56,696 bases of DNA from an uncultured Oscillospiraceae bacterium (GCA_900754605.1 CAAEDK010000255.1:1-56696); one strand, 5' to 3'. Shown: positions 42,770 through 52,745, counted from the first letter of the stretch. The notes: a model not told the origin generated them from the letters alone. Program-made: numbers and translations.

Positions 42770-42979
42770 GGTGCGCATCTGCGCCTCTCGTACCTTGGCG
42801 TGACCTGCTCCCCCGGCGGCGGGTATTACGACCGCTACCTGGAGTACTATCAGGGGCCCGCCATTCTGGTATGCCCCGACCGCCTGCTGCAGCCCCGCGT
42901 ACCAGTGGGCCTCCATGACCGCCGGGTGCCCATAGTGGCCACGGAGACACAGATCTGGCGGACAGGTGCGGCGCTGTGA
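42770..42979 (+). pseudogene. 5-formyltetrahydrofolate cyclo-ligase remnant (C-terminal part)
   Basis: A start-less frame reads GGGYYDRYLEYYQGPAILVC, RVPVGLHDRRVPIVATET and stops at 42977. The GGGYYDRYL box is the ATP-binding signature of 5-formyltetrahydrofolate cyclo-ligases, and the D-RxVPxVATE tail also fits. The N-terminal ~110 residues are absent. It marks a rearranged boundary between the type III island and the leucine operon. Confidence 0.65.
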
Positions 42980-43200
42980 GGTTCTGGGCATTTTTCAGGA
43001 TGCAGGATATAACCGGCCCGGTCTCCCGGTTCCTGGGGAGCGGGCCGTTTCCGCAGCGGGGTCTTCCGGAGGGAGGCCGCCGCTTCAGGACGGCGGCTGC
43101 CGTCCTGATTTTTCTTGCGATTTTCACAAGAGACGGTGCGTTTCGCCAAGAGATGTCTGTCAAACCGTACCAAATCCGCTGTGAGGGCAGATTTCCTCAC
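42980..43200. other. Spacer before the leucine promoter
   Basis: Nothing gene-like is supported in these 221 bases. Short open frames on both strands lack ribosome sites and family matches. Confidence 0.4.
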
Positions 43201-43229
43201 TTGACGTCCTTCGGCGGAGCTGTTATACT
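43201..43229 (+). promoter_or_regulatory. Promoter of the leu operon
   Basis: TTGACG (43201-43206), 17 bases, TATACT (43224-43229). Transcription would begin near 43236, just before the T-box leader. Confidence 0.85.
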
Positions 43230-43235
43230 CTTCCC

Positions 43236-43540
43236 ATCTTCCAAAATGCGATGAAGGGGAAAAGGCGATCCCACGCCCTGTTTCAGAGAGCCGCCGGTCG
43301 GTGCAAGGCGGTACGGAGGGGACCGCGTCACTGGCCCTTGAGCAGCCGCGCTGAGAGGCATCGCCTTTAGGTGCGGACGGCCGCTGTCCGTTATCATGCA
43401 GACGCGATTCGCCCCCTCAGGAGGAGCCGATCGTACAGAGTGGCCGGGTCTCCCGGCAATGAGAGTGGTACCGCGGGTACAGCATTTTTTGCTCCCGTCT
43501 CTCAAAGACTGATGGTCTTTGGAGAGATGGGATTTTTTGT
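43236..43540 (+). promoter_or_regulatory. Leucine T-box leader
   Basis: Stem I begins with AGAGAGCC and GGTGCAAGGCGG. Aligned on the TTGAGCA that follows the specifier loop in the glyQS leader, the specifier is CTG at 43331-43333, a Leu codon. The antiterminator T-box TGGTACCGCGGG is at 43466-43477. The terminator stem CCCGTCTCTCAAAGAC with GTCTTTGGAGAGATGGG (43494-43531) is followed by ATTTTTTG. Uncharged tRNA-Leu would stabilise the antiterminator and switch on leuA-leuC-leuD-leuB. Confidence 0.9.
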
Positions 43541-43583
43541 TGTCCTTCTTCCAAAGACAAGACCTTGGAAGGAGGACTTTGAC

Positions 43584-45251
43584 ATGATGGACGCGACGAA
43601 ATATCAGATTGGCTACTATCCCCCGCCGGTGGAGCCGGGGCACGTGTACGAGTGGATGCAGAAGGACCATATCGAGACTGCCCCCGCCTGGTGCAGCGTG
43701 GACCTGCGGGACGGCAACCAGAGTCTGGTGGTGCCTATGAGCCTGGAGGAGAAGCTGGAGTTCTACGAGATACTGCTGAAGATCGGCTTCAAGGAGATCG
43801 AGGTGGGCTTCCCGGCGGCGTCGGAGACGGAGTATGAGTTCCTCCGCAAGCTGATCGACGAGGACCGCATCCCCCAGGACGTGACGATCCAGGTGCTGAC
43901 CCAGTGCCGGGACCACATCATCCGCCGGACCTTTGAGGCGGTGAAGGGCGCCCCCCGGGCCATCATCCACTTCTACAACTCCACCAGCGAGGCCCAGCGG
44001 CGGGAGGTGTTCCACAAGTCCAGGGAGGAGATCAAGCAAATCGCCGTGGACGGTGCCAAGCTCATCAAGGAATTGAGCCGGGAGTACGAGGGCAATTTCC
44101 TCTTTGAGTACAGCCCGGAGAGCTTCACCGGCACAGAGCCGGAGTACGCCGTGGAAGTCTGCAACGCAGTGCTGGACGTGATGCAGCCCACGCCGGACCG
44201 TCCCATGATTATCAACCTGCCGGTGACGGTGGAGATGAGCATGCCCCACATCTACGCCAACCAGATCGAATGGTGCTCCAAGCATCTGAAGTACCGGGAT
44301 GCCGTGGTTCTCTCCACCCATCCCCACAACGACCGGGGCTGCGGCGTGGCGGACGCGGAGCTGGCGGTACTGGCCGGTGCCCAGCGGGTGGAGTGCTGCC
44401 TCTTCGGCAACGGGGAGCGTACGGGCAACGTGGACGCCATCACCCTGGCCATGAACATGTACAGCCACGGAGTGGACCCGAAGCTGGACTTCTCCGATAT
44501 GCCCGCTATCTGCGAGGTATACGAGCGGGTGACACGGATGCACGTCTATGAGCGCAGCCCCTACGCCGGCAGCCTGGTGTTCGCCGCCTTCTCCGGCAGC
44601 CACCAGGACGCCATCGCCAAGGGCATGACCTACCGGAAGGAGCACCACCAGCACCGGTGGGACTGCCCCTATATCCCCATCGACCCCCACGACATCAGCC
44701 GCACCTACGACGCGGACGTCATCCGCATCAACAGCCAGAGCGGCAAGGGAGGCATCGGCTTCCTGCTGCAGCAGAACTACGGCTATAACCCGCCGCCCCA
44801 CATGCGGGAGCAGCTGGGCTACCGGGTCAAGGAGGTCAGCGACCACGACCACCGGGAACTCTCCGTCCAGGAGGTGCTGGAGGTGTTTGAGGACAACTAC
44901 GTCAACAACGCGGCCCCGCTGAATGTCACTGCCGCCCACTACACACAGAACCAGGACGGGTCCATCTCCGCCAACCTGACTCTGCGCCGCGGCAGCCGGA
45001 TGATCCAGTGCGGCGCCGCCGGAAACGGCCGCCTGGACGCGGTGGCCAATGCCATCGAGCAGGCAGCGGGCATGGACTTCACACTGATCCATTACAGCGA
45101 GCACGCACTGGACCCTGACACCGACAGCCGGGCCTGCAGCTACGTAGGGCTGAAGTGGCCAGATGGCAGAGAGACCTGGGGCTGCGGCACCCACACGGAC
45201 ATCATCGTGGCAGGCGTCCGGGCGCTGGTCAGTGCCATCAATAACCGATAA
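43584..45251 (+). CDS. leuA: 2-isopropylmalate synthase (long type)
   Basis: This 555-residue enzyme condenses acetyl-CoA with 2-oxoisovalerate, the first step of leucine synthesis. The HMGL-like TIM barrel shows [16 protein letters not shown] with metal-binding Asp, [29 protein letters not shown] with the two His metal ligands and [10 protein letters not shown]. The C-terminal regulatory LeuA dimer domain lies at ~430-555 and suggests leucine feedback. Long proteins of this kind (LeuA2 type) are usual in Actinobacteria and some Clostridia. ATG 43584 follows GGAAGGAGG. Confidence 0.95.
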   Translation: MMDATKYQIGYYPPPVEPGHVYEWMQKDHIETAPAWCSVDLRDGNQSLVVPMSLEEKLEFYEILLKIGFKEIEVGFPAASETEYEFLRKLIDEDRIPQDVTIQVLTQCRDHIIRRTFEAVKGAPRAIIHFYNSTSEAQRREVFHKSREEIKQIAVDGAKLIKELSREYEGNFLFEYSPESFTGTEPEYAVEVCNAVLDVMQPTPDRPMIINLPVTVEMSMPHIYANQIEWCSKHLKYRDAVVLSTHPHNDRGCGVADAELAVLAGAQRVECCLFGNGERTGNVDAITLAMNMYSHGVDPKLDFSDMPAICEVYERVTRMHVYERSPYAGSLVFAAFSGSHQDAIAKGMTYRKEHHQHRWDCPYIPIDPHDISRTYDADVIRINSQSGKGGIGFLLQQNYGYNPPPHMREQLGYRVKEVSDHDHRELSVQEVLEVFEDNYVNNAAPLNVTAAHYTQNQDGSISANLTLRRGSRMIQCGAAGNGRLDAVANAIEQAAGMDFTLIHYSEHALDPDTDSRACSYVGLKWPDGRETWGCGTHTDIIVAGVRALVSAINNR

Positions 45252-45303
45252 ACAGCGGGGGAGACCCCTGGACTTCATCACAGAGAACGGAGGCACAATA
45301 CCC

Positions 45304-46563
<1,260 letters not shown>

Positions 46564-46568
46564 ACACC

Positions 46569-47054
46569 ATGGAAGCAAGAGGTTCTGTATTCAAATACGG
46601 TGACAACATCGACACCGACGTCATCATCCCCGCCCGCTACCTGAACACCCAGAATGCCCGGGAGCTGGCGGACCACTGCATGGAGGACATTGACAAGACC
46701 TTCATCACCCGGGTGCAGGCGGGCGACATCATGGTGGGGGGCGAGAACTTCGGCTGCGGCTCCAGCCGGGAGCACGCGCCCCTGGCCATCAAGACCGCCG
46801 GCATCGCCTGCGTCATCGCCGCCAGCTTTGCCCGGATTTTCTACCGCAATGCCATCAACATCGGTCTGCCCATCCTGGAGTGCCCGTCAGCCAGCACTGC
46901 CATCCGGGAGGGGGACACGGTGTCTGTGAACTTTGACACCGGCGTCATCACCGACGAGACCACAGGCGAGACCTTCCAGGCGGAGCCCTTCCCGCCCTTC
47001 ATCCAGAAGATCATTCGCTCCGGCGGCCTGATGGCCAGCATCCAGGCGCGGTAA
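46569..47054 (+). CDS. leuD: 3-isopropylmalate dehydratase, small subunit
   Basis: This 161-residue swivelling-domain subunit has [15 protein letters not shown] near the start, then [20 protein letters not shown], the substrate-recognition loop, and [19 protein letters not shown]. It pairs with LeuC. ATG 46569 is 5 bases after leuC and 12 bases before leuB, so translation is probably coupled. Confidence 0.95.
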   Translation: MEARGSVFKYGDNIDTDVIIPARYLNTQNARELADHCMEDIDKTFITRVQAGDIMVGGENFGCGSSREHAPLAIKTAGIACVIAASFARIFYRNAINIGLPILECPSASTAIREGDTVSVNFDTGVITDETTGETFQAEPFPPFIQKIIRSGGLMASIQAR

Positions 47055-47066
47055 GGAGGCGGCAGT

Positions 47067-48137
47067 ATGGAGAAGAATATCGCGGTGATCTACGGCGACT
47101 GCGCCAGCCCGGAGATCGTCACCCAGGCCCTGCGGGTGCTGGACGCGGTGGCTGAGAAATTTGGCCACACCTTTACCTATACGAAAGTCCTGATGGGCGG
47201 CGAGGCCATCGACGCCTACGGGGATCCCCTGCCCCAGTCGGAACTGGACAAGTGCCTGCAAAGCGACAGCGTGCTGCTGGGGGCCATCGGCGGCCCCAAG
47301 TGGGAGGGCCTGCCCGGTGACAAGCGGGCGGAAAAGGGCCTCCTGCGGCTCCGGGCCGGCATGGGGCTTTACTCCAACAACCGCCCTGCCAAAATCTGGC
47401 CCCAGTTGGCGGACGCCTCGCCCCTGAAGCCCGCCATCGTGGAAAAAGGCATTGACTTTATTGTGGTGCGCGAGCTGATCGGCGGCGTCTACTTCGGGGA
47501 GCACAGGACCTACGAGGAAAACGGCGAGAAGGTCGCCGTGGACACCATGCCCTATTCCGAGCATGAGATCGAGCGGATCGGCCGCATCGGCTTTGAGACC
47601 GCCCGCAAGCGCCGGAAAAAGCTCACCTGCGTGGACAAGGCCAATGTGCTGGACACCAGCCGCCTGTGGCGGGAGGTGATGCACCGCCTGGCGGCGGAGT
47701 ACCCGGACGTGGAATACCGGGAGATGTTCGTGGACAACTGCGCCATGCAGATCTGCAAGGATCCCGCCCAGTTCGACGTGATTGTCACGGAGAACATGTT
47801 CGGCGACATCCTGTCCGACGAGGCCAGCGAGATCACCGGCAGCATCGGCATGGTGCCCTCCTCCAGCCTGGGGGACGGCACCCAGGGGCTGTATGAGCCC
47901 ATCCACGGCTCTGCCCCGGACATCGCCGGACAAGATATCATCAACCCCATCGCCTGCATCCTGTCCGCGGCCATGATGCTGCGGTACAGCTTCGATATGG
48001 CGGCGGAGGCAGACTGCATCGAAGCTGCGGTGAATCAAGTGCTGAACGACGGCATCCGCACCGCCGACATCTGGCGGCCCGGATGTGAGAAGGTGGGCTG
48101 CGCTGCCATGGGCGATGCCATCCTGGCCCGGCTGTAA
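47067..48137 (+). CDS. leuB: 3-isopropylmalate dehydrogenase
   Basis: This 356-residue enzyme oxidises and decarboxylates 3-isopropylmalate with NAD. The start IAVIYGDCASPEIVTQALRV differs from the usual GDGIGPE, with GDCASPE in its place. Other motifs fit: LLGAIGGPKW, LRLRAGMGLYSNNRPAK, RELIGGVYFG, FDVIVTENMFGDILSDEAS and GLYEPIHGSAPDIAGQDIINP for cofactor binding. AAGGAGG precedes the ATG. It is the last gene of the operon, with a terminator after it. Confidence 0.95.
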   Translation: MEKNIAVIYGDCASPEIVTQALRVLDAVAEKFGHTFTYTKVLMGGEAIDAYGDPLPQSELDKCLQSDSVLLGAIGGPKWEGLPGDKRAEKGLLRLRAGMGLYSNNRPAKIWPQLADASPLKPAIVEKGIDFIVVRELIGGVYFGEHRTYEENGEKVAVDTMPYSEHEIERIGRIGFETARKRRKKLTCVDKANVLDTSRLWREVMHRLAAEYPDVEYREMFVDNCAMQICKDPAQFDVIVTENMFGDILSDEASEITGSIGMVPSSSLGDGTQGLYEPIHGSAPDIAGQDIINPIACILSAAMMLRYSFDMAAEADCIEAAVNQVLNDGIRTADIWRPGCEKVGCAAMGDAILARL

Positions 48138-48157
48138 GAAAGATGGAATATGCGGAC

Positions 48158-48193
48158 GGCGTCGGGCCCGAAAAAGCCCGGCGCCGCTTTTTT
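48158..48193 (+). terminator. Terminator of the leu operon
   Basis: CGGCGTCGGGC (48158-48168) pairs with GCCCGGCGCCG (48176-48186), followed by CTTTTTT. One G-T pair or mismatch is tolerated in the stem. Confidence 0.8.
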
Positions 48194-48309
48194 CGTGGAG
48201 GCTGGAATTTACTTTGCCCACCGGATATGATATCATCCCATCAAGAGAACCGACCGACGGAGGCTCTGACAGCTGTCCGTCCCATCTTGGAAAAAGGAGT
48301 GCTGCATAT

Positions 48310-48969
48310 ATGAAGCTGCAATTTCTGGGCCATGCCTGCTTTCTGCTGGATGACGGCGTCCACAAAGTCCTGACGGACCCCTTCCTCACCGGGGCTGGCC
48401 GTCCTGAATGGGCAGAGAAGGTGGACCCGGACGTGATTTTTGTCACCCACGGCCATGGGGACCACGTAGGGGATGCAGCCGCCATCGCCAGACGTACCGG
48501 TGCGCCGGTCTGCTGCACAGCGGATCTGGCGGATGCGGTGTTTGTCCCTGCGGGGGTGGCATGCGTCGCCGGAAATCTGGGCGGCACGGTCCGCCTGTCC
48601 TTTGGCTGCGCCAAGTTTTTCCAGGCCCTCCACGGCGGCGGTGCGGCGGGCTGTCCTGCCTGCGGCTTCCTTTTTGAGATGGGGGGCAGGAAGATCTATC
48701 ATGCCGGAGACACGGCCCTGATGACCGATATGACCCTGCTGGCAGACGAGGACATCGACGTGGCGCTGCTGCCCATCGGAGATTTCTACACCATGGGCCC
48801 GGCGGATGCCCTCCGGGCAGTGAAGCTGATCCGGCCCCGACTGACGGTCCCCATGCACTACAACACCTTCCAGGCCATCACCCAGGATCCGGAGGCATTC
48901 GCCGCCGCCTGCAAAGAGGCGGGATTTGCCGCCAAAGTCCTTCAGCCGGGGGAGGAGATGACCCTGTAA
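48310..48969 (+). CDS. UPF0173 metal-dependent hydrolase
   Basis: This is a 219-residue metallo-beta-lactamase-fold protein. It starts MKLQFLGHACFLLDDGVHKVLTDPFL, has the HGHGDHVGD metal motif, KIYHAGDTAL with another ligand, and VPMHYNTFQAIT at the end. The family occurs widely; its substrate is unknown. It starts at 48310 behind AAAGGAG, 173 bases after leuB and beyond the terminator, so it has its own transcript. Confidence 0.85.
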   Translation: MKLQFLGHACFLLDDGVHKVLTDPFLTGAGRPEWAEKVDPDVIFVTHGHGDHVGDAAAIARRTGAPVCCTADLADAVFVPAGVACVAGNLGGTVRLSFGCAKFFQALHGGGAAGCPACGFLFEMGGRKIYHAGDTALMTDMTLLADEDIDVALLPIGDFYTMGPADALRAVKLIRPRLTVPMHYNTFQAITQDPEAFAAACKEAGFAAKVLQPGEEMTL

Positions 48970-49488
48970 GCAGCCTGGGACGGGAGCGGGCGGAGCACCA
49001 CAGCGGCTGCCCCGGCACGGGCGAATGAATCGCTTCCGTGCGAAGCCAACAGAGAGTTCTTGGGGGGACAGATCTGCCCGATCATGCAGGCGGCCAGTCA
49101 GGCGGTGCTGGAAGCATCGGCATTGAAATTGCTGGCGGAGACTTCACAGCGACTCCAAATCCTACAGGGCAATCGAAGCGAAATTTGATATATCCCTTGC
49201 TGGTAACCCGTTACGAACAATCCCTGGTATTTTCCGGCTGTAAAAACCTCCTGAAGCATTAGCCCTTCAGGAGGTTTTTACAGCTTGTGTTGACAGAAGA
49301 GATGCGGACATTGGAGCTCCGCACAGCAGGACGGTGCGTTTGCGCAGTACAAGCGTTTTGCCGCAGGCGGAACCTTGGCGGAGGCAGAATTCATTTCCGC
49401 CGAGCATTTGAATCGCCGAAGGGTTTCGCGGGCCAATGGCCTGCGAAACCCAAAAAGAAAGACACGACGAAAGTCGTGTCTTTCTTTT
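48970..49488. other. Intergenic region beside the tRNA-Lys integration site
   Basis: No full gene is supported. A short frame ending at 49188 (PIMQAASQAVLEASALKLLA) could be a gene remnant. Two large hairpins dominate: a 20-bp perfect one at 49237-49284 and the tRNA terminator at 49452-49489. Confidence 0.45.
49237..49284. terminator. 20-bp perfect hairpin, bidirectional
   Basis: GCTGTAAAAACCTCCTGAAG (49237-49256) is the exact reverse complement of 49265-49284, with an eight-base loop. It contains A- and T-tracts on both sides. It works as a terminator in either direction, although no intact gene abuts it. Confidence 0.65.
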
Positions 49489-49489
49489 T
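49452..49489 (-). terminator. Terminator of the tRNA-Lys gene
   Basis: A 17-bp perfect stem (49452-49468 with 49473-49489) around GAAA, T-rich on the minus strand. It directly follows the CCA end of the tRNA fragment. Confidence 0.8.
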
Positions 49490-49533
49490 GGTGACCCGTC
49501 GGGGATTCGAACCCCGGACCCACTGCTTAAAAG
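49489..49533 (-). tRNA. 3' part of tRNA-Lys (UUU), prophage attachment site
   Basis: Read on the minus strand: anticodon loop CTTTTAA, the 3' anticodon arm GCAGT, variable bases, T arm CGGGG-TTCGAAT-CCCCG, acceptor ACGGGTC, discriminator A and CCA. The 5' bases before the loop (GACTAT) do not pair with GCAGT, which should have ACTGC opposite it. Only the 3' half is therefore present. This is the expected state where an element has integrated at the anticodon loop. The integrase gene begins 113 bases away. Confidence 0.8.
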
Positions 49534-49645
49534 ATAGTCTTGTCAATAACTGGGGATAACTGAAACCGTCTATCCGTTGCGCCGCAAGAGATAGAACATT
49601 GGTAGTTTTTCAAAGTTATTTTCAGTTACTACCACGGTTACAACC

Positions 49646-50758
49646 TTATTTAAGCTTCTGAATCTCGGATTTCAGCCGCTGGATGTCATCTTGGATGTAC
49701 ACATCGGAGGTCACGGCGAAATCCGTATGACCCATAGTGCGTTTGATCGCGTCGTTATCCACGCCTGCAGTTTTTGCTCGGGTTGCGAATGTGTAGCGGG
49801 TGCAATGGGGATGGAGCTGCCGGCCTTCCCTGGTGATCCCCAGACGCTGGAGAGTGTTCTTCCAGTCCCGTCGGGCAAAGTTGTTCCGCACCAGATTCCC
49901 GGTGTATCCGGACAGCAGCAGGGGGCCGGTAGCCCTGGCTGCAAAATACTCTACATAGGGCCGGATCTTTGGGTGGATCACCACCACTCGGCCGCGGCCG
50001 GCAGCTGTCTTTTCGCCGCCGTACATGACATCCAGATCAAGGTCCACTTGGTCCCTGCGCTTTTGGAGCAGCTCATTGATCCGGTAGCCGGTATAGATCA
50101 GGATCAGGATAATCATGGAGGTTTCATCCCCGACGTCCGCGTCGGCACGGAGACGGAGGATCTCGGCCTCCGTGAAGGTATCCCGCTGCACCGGCTCCTG
50201 CCGGGGCAGGACCAGAAAGTCCGCATAGTTGCGGTCCAGGATGTCCTTGCGCATGGCATATTGGCAGAGCTGGCTGTATAGCGTCTGGATTTTTTTGACT
50301 GTGGAGCGGCTGCGGCCTTTCGCCACATCAGCATCAACGATCTTCTGGACATCCTCCGTCCGTAGTGTGCGCATTTTTCGGGACGCCAGAGGCTCCAGCT
50401 TGGACCAGGCCAGATCGTATGCTAGACAAGCGTCCTCCTTCAGCCGGGGATAGTGCTGGGCTTTCCAAAGTGTGAAAATCTCCTGAAGGGTCAGGTCAAT
50501 GGCATCGCCGATAGGCTTACCTGCCAGCTTTTCGAGGGCTTCCTGGGCGGCCGTTTTCGTGGCATAACGGCCCAAAATCTTCCCGCCCTTTGCCATGACC
50601 CAGGGGCGTGTCCGGCGCTTGTCTGTGAGTTTGTAGACACTGCCGGAGCCATTTGGGCGCTTTCTGGGCCGTGGCTCCAGCCGGTGGATCACTCGGCCAC
50701 AATAACAGCAGATATTTGAGTCGTCCGGGATCTCCCTGCGGCATTTTGGACAGAGCAT
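49646..50758 (-). CDS. int: Prophage tyrosine integrase with N-terminal zinc ribbon
   Basis: This is a 370-residue protein. CPKCRREIPDDSNICCYCG at the start is a zinc ribbon. The arm-binding part contains NGSGSVYKLTDKRRTRPWV. The core-binding domain lies at ~90-190, and the catalytic domain shows YTGYRINELLQ with Arg, HPHCTRYTFAT in place of HxLRHTF, and MGHTDFAVTSDVY with the Tyr. Start 50758 follows AGGAGG. The C-terminal end faces the tRNA-Lys fragment, so this enzyme most likely inserted the element there. Confidence 0.9.
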   Translation of the reverse strand: MLCPKCRREIPDDSNICCYCGRVIHRLEPRPRKRPNGSGSVYKLTDKRRTRPWVMAKGGKILGRYATKTAAQEALEKLAGKPIGDAIDLTLQEIFTLWKAQHYPRLKEDACLAYDLAWSKLEPLASRKMRTLRTEDVQKIVDADVAKGRSRSTVKKIQTLYSQLCQYAMRKDILDRNYADFLVLPRQEPVQRDTFTEAEILRLRADADVGDETSMIILILIYTGYRINELLQKRRDQVDLDLDVMYGGEKTAAGRGRVVVIHPKIRPYVEYFAARATGPLLLSGYTGNLVRNNFARRDWKNTLQRLGITREGRQLHPHCTRYTFATRAKTAGVDNDAIKRTMGHTDFAVTSDVYIQDDIQRLKSEIQKLK

Positions 50759-50950
50759 AGAGAAACCTCCTAATAGAGATAAAGCCGCTCCTACCGGAGC
50801 GGCTCTTCTTTTTACCTTGCCGCCAAGGCTACGAGGGCGCACTTGGACTGCGCAGGTTGTCGGACGCCGGGCCACCGCGGGACTCTTGTGGCATTTTAAG
50901 GCCGTTTGAGAAGAATGTAAAATAACCACTAGATGTTGCGGTGGATACAG

Positions 50951-50979
50951 TTGCACAACTTGGCGAAATATGGTAAGAT
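50951..50979 (+). promoter_or_regulatory. Promoter of the holin-like toxin gene
   Basis: TTGCAC (50951-50956), 17 bases, TAAGAT (50974-50979). A leader of about 85 bases follows, with a GGAGGGG/CCCCCTCC hairpin near 51028-51050 that could hide the ribosome site. Confidence 0.65.
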
Positions 50980-51070
50980 ATACCCAGGCGTTGCGATATA
51001 CGGTAGGCGGTTGGCTCCTCCATCCCAGGAGGGGACTTCTTGCCCCCTCCGGAGAGAGGGGGTGGTGCTT

Positions 51071-51154
51071 ATGCTTACATACTCAGAACTGTTTCAGTTC
51101 TGTCTTGTGATCATTGGTATCATTGGCCTGTTTCTACAGGCAAAAAAGAAGTAA
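51071..51154 (+). CDS. Putative holin-like toxin, 27 residues
   Basis: The peptide starts MLTYSELFQFCLVIIGIIGL, continues FLQA and ends in three lysines. A short polar head, one membrane helix and a basic tail are the hallmarks of the putative holin-like toxins of Firmicutes, type I toxins that damage the membrane. The ribosome site GGAGAGAGGGGGTGGTG is within a hairpin. A convergent antisense RNA overlaps its 3' end. It lies next to the integrase gene, a usual place for such systems in prophages and elements. Confidence 0.75.
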   Translation: MLTYSELFQFCLVIIGIIGLFLQAKKK

Positions 51155-51237
51155 CCGCCCATAGCTCCCCAGCCAGGCGGTTACTCTTTGAGTAAATTGC
51201 TATAGGGGCAGACCGCTTATCGGCAACGCCCTTTTCT
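51141..51237 (-). ncRNA. Antisense RNA antitoxin candidate
   Basis: On the minus strand TTGACA (51267-51272), 17 bases and TATACT (51244-51249) form a near-consensus promoter. Transcription would start near 51237 and run to the stem GTAACCGCC/GGCGGTTAC (51151-51159 with 51176-51184), then TTCTTTTTT. The ~97-base RNA overlaps the 3' end and tail of the toxin message. This matches the RatA/TxpA arrangement. Confidence 0.7.
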
Positions 51238-51347
51238 ATTCTCAGTATAACCGCGGTATTGGGAACTGTCAAGAAGTAAAGGTAACAAAAAGTCACGAAA
51301 TGTACCGGAATGGAAGGAAGTGTGTCTGGGTAGGCATACTTCCTTTT

Positions 51348-51371
51348 GCCGCCCCTGATGGGGCGGCCTTT
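51348..51371 (+). terminator. GC-rich hairpin terminator
   Basis: GCCGCCCC and GGGGCGGC surround TGAT and are followed by CTTTTT. On the minus strand it would follow the 88-residue gene's stop. Confidence 0.7.
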
Positions 51372-51638
51372 TTACTGCGCCTTCTTCAGGGCGTTGATCT
51401 CCTTGGTGTGGCGCTTGAGGAGTTCGTGGTGGAGATCAAGCTCCTCCTGCATCTTGTCCATCAGGTCCGGATCGGGGAGGGCCTTGAGCTTTTCGTTGGC
51501 GGCGGCGAGGCCGTCGGCCAGGAGGTTGAACTTCGGGTGGATGTCAGCCTCCAATAATACCTTGACCTCATTGATAATTTCTTGTTTCTGCTGGGCCATC
51601 AGCTGGGCGAGGGCCTGCAGGTCTTTTTCGTCTAACAT
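51372..51638 (-). CDS. Small coiled-coil protein of unknown function
   Basis: This is an 88-residue helical protein (MLDEKDLQALAQLMAQQKQE, then KLKALPDPDLMDKMQEEL, and ending KRHTKEINALKKAQ). Heptad-like hydrophobic spacing suggests a coiled coil. Small proteins of this kind are common in phage immunity regions. It is 3 bases from the next gene on the same strand. No function is assigned. Confidence 0.65.
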   Translation of the reverse strand: MLDEKDLQALAQLMAQQKQEIINEVKVLLEADIHPKFNLLADGLAAANEKLKALPDPDLMDKMQEELDLHHELLKRHTKEINALKKAQ

Positions 51639-51641
51639 AGA

Positions 51642-52310
51642 TTATTCTCCTTCGCTGGCGCTCTCTTCGAGAATCGCTTGAATTTCCTCATCTGTGAACC
51701 CTGCATTGCTCAAATAAGCCATACGCTCCGATACAGCCAAATAGACCTGCGGTGTGAGAGCCTCGATAGAGTCCTGTGCATCGCTAAGATCTGATATCTC
51801 GTTGTCATCAATATATTTCATGAGAGAGTCAGCCGCCCCCCAGAGCAGCACGGTATATCCGCTGACAGCATCCTTGTAGGCATCTGCTGATTCGTCCACG
51901 ACCTCATCCAAGTGATTGTCGAACTGGATCATATACTGTTTAACATCTTCGCAGGTATTATATACGTCTAGTATAGTAGCACTTCCATCGCCCAGACCAT
52001 TGAGGGCATCTTGGAAAATGCCGAGGTATCGCTCCGCCATTTCGAGGGTCGTATAGATCATCAGGTCGTTGCTCTCAGCGGTTTCCTTTGATGGGGCGGG
52101 CGTCTGTGCGGCATCGTTGGTGCTGTCTTCCAAATCATCCCCCATGGACCCAATGGCGCCGAGAACTAGGAGGATGATAAGCACATACCACCAGTGGAAT
52201 TTCTTCTTCTTTTTCGGCTGCGGAGGCGTCTCGGCATTTCCTGGGGCTGGCGTCCCGCAGTTGGGGCAGAAATTTCCAGCATAATCCTGCCCGCATTTTG
52301 AACACTTCAT
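51642..52310 (-). CDS. Zinc-ribbon, single-pass membrane protein
   Basis: This is a 222-residue protein. It starts with a zinc ribbon (MKCSKCGQDYAGNFCPNCG), a Pro/Lys-rich linker, one membrane helix (WWYVLIILLVLGAIGSM) at ~40-57 and an acidic helical outer domain to the end. The layout is that of many phage or element-borne surface proteins with no known function. Start 52310 has AGGGAGATTGGGAA before it; a longer frame to 52457 overlaps the upstream repressor. It may belong to the lysogenic operon. Confidence 0.7.
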   Translation of the reverse strand: MKCSKCGQDYAGNFCPNCGTPAPGNAETPPQPKKKKKFHWWYVLIILLVLGAIGSMGDDLEDSTNDAAQTPAPSKETAESNDLMIYTTLEMAERYLGIFQDALNGLGDGSATILDVYNTCEDVKQYMIQFDNHLDEVVDESADAYKDAVSGYTVLLWGAADSLMKYIDDNEISDLSDAQDSIEALTPQVYLAVSERMAYLSNAGFTDEEIQAILEESASEGE

Positions 52311-52377
52311 TTCCCAATCTCCCTCTCTCGCGTGTCCGATTCGGACACGTTTTATTTTTATCCGCGCTAGCGGGGTA

Positions 52378-52605
52378 TCACTTGTTGATCTCCGGATTGT
52401 CCGTCCGGCCCAGCAGGTAGTCCACGGAGCAGTCCAGGTAGTCGGCGATCTTAGCAAAGTTCAGAGTGAGAATATCCGTACCTCTGCTGATCTTATTCAC
52501 AGTGTTCACACCTAACTCACAAGCCGCCAAAACGTCTTTTAAGGGTTTACCCTGCTGTTTTGCTCTGCCTTTGATTCTTTGAGCAATCTCTTGTGAATTG
52601 TACAC
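52378..52605 (-). CDS. Small XRE-family DNA-binding protein
   Basis: This is a 75-residue protein with one XRE helix-turn-helix: SQEIAQRIKGRAKQQGKPL, ACELGVNTVNKISRG, FAKIADYLDCSVDYLLGR. Start is GTG 52605, seven bases after AGGTGG; GTG 52617 is an alternative. It precedes AT-rich spacer with several copies of a TAACCTAATAGG-like motif near 52640-52690, which may be its operator. It lies in the phage regulatory region. Confidence 0.75.
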   Translation of the reverse strand: MYNSQEIAQRIKGRAKQQGKPLKDVLAACELGVNTVNKISRGTDILTLNFAKIADYLDCSVDYLLGRTDNPEINK

Positions 52606-52745
52606 GGGAATCACCACCTGCTGTTGTACATACTAACAAAATAACCTTATTAGGTTATTTTTGGATTGACAATAACCTAAATAGGTGATAATAATATAAC
52701 CGTAGGTTAAACAACTACAAGTTAAGACAAGGCCAACGGGGGCGT

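Noticed and set aside
49038..49262. 74-codon plus-strand frame before the tRNA fragment
   Set aside because: It runs through the 20-bp hairpin and has no family or ribosome site; at best it holds a short remnant in another frame.
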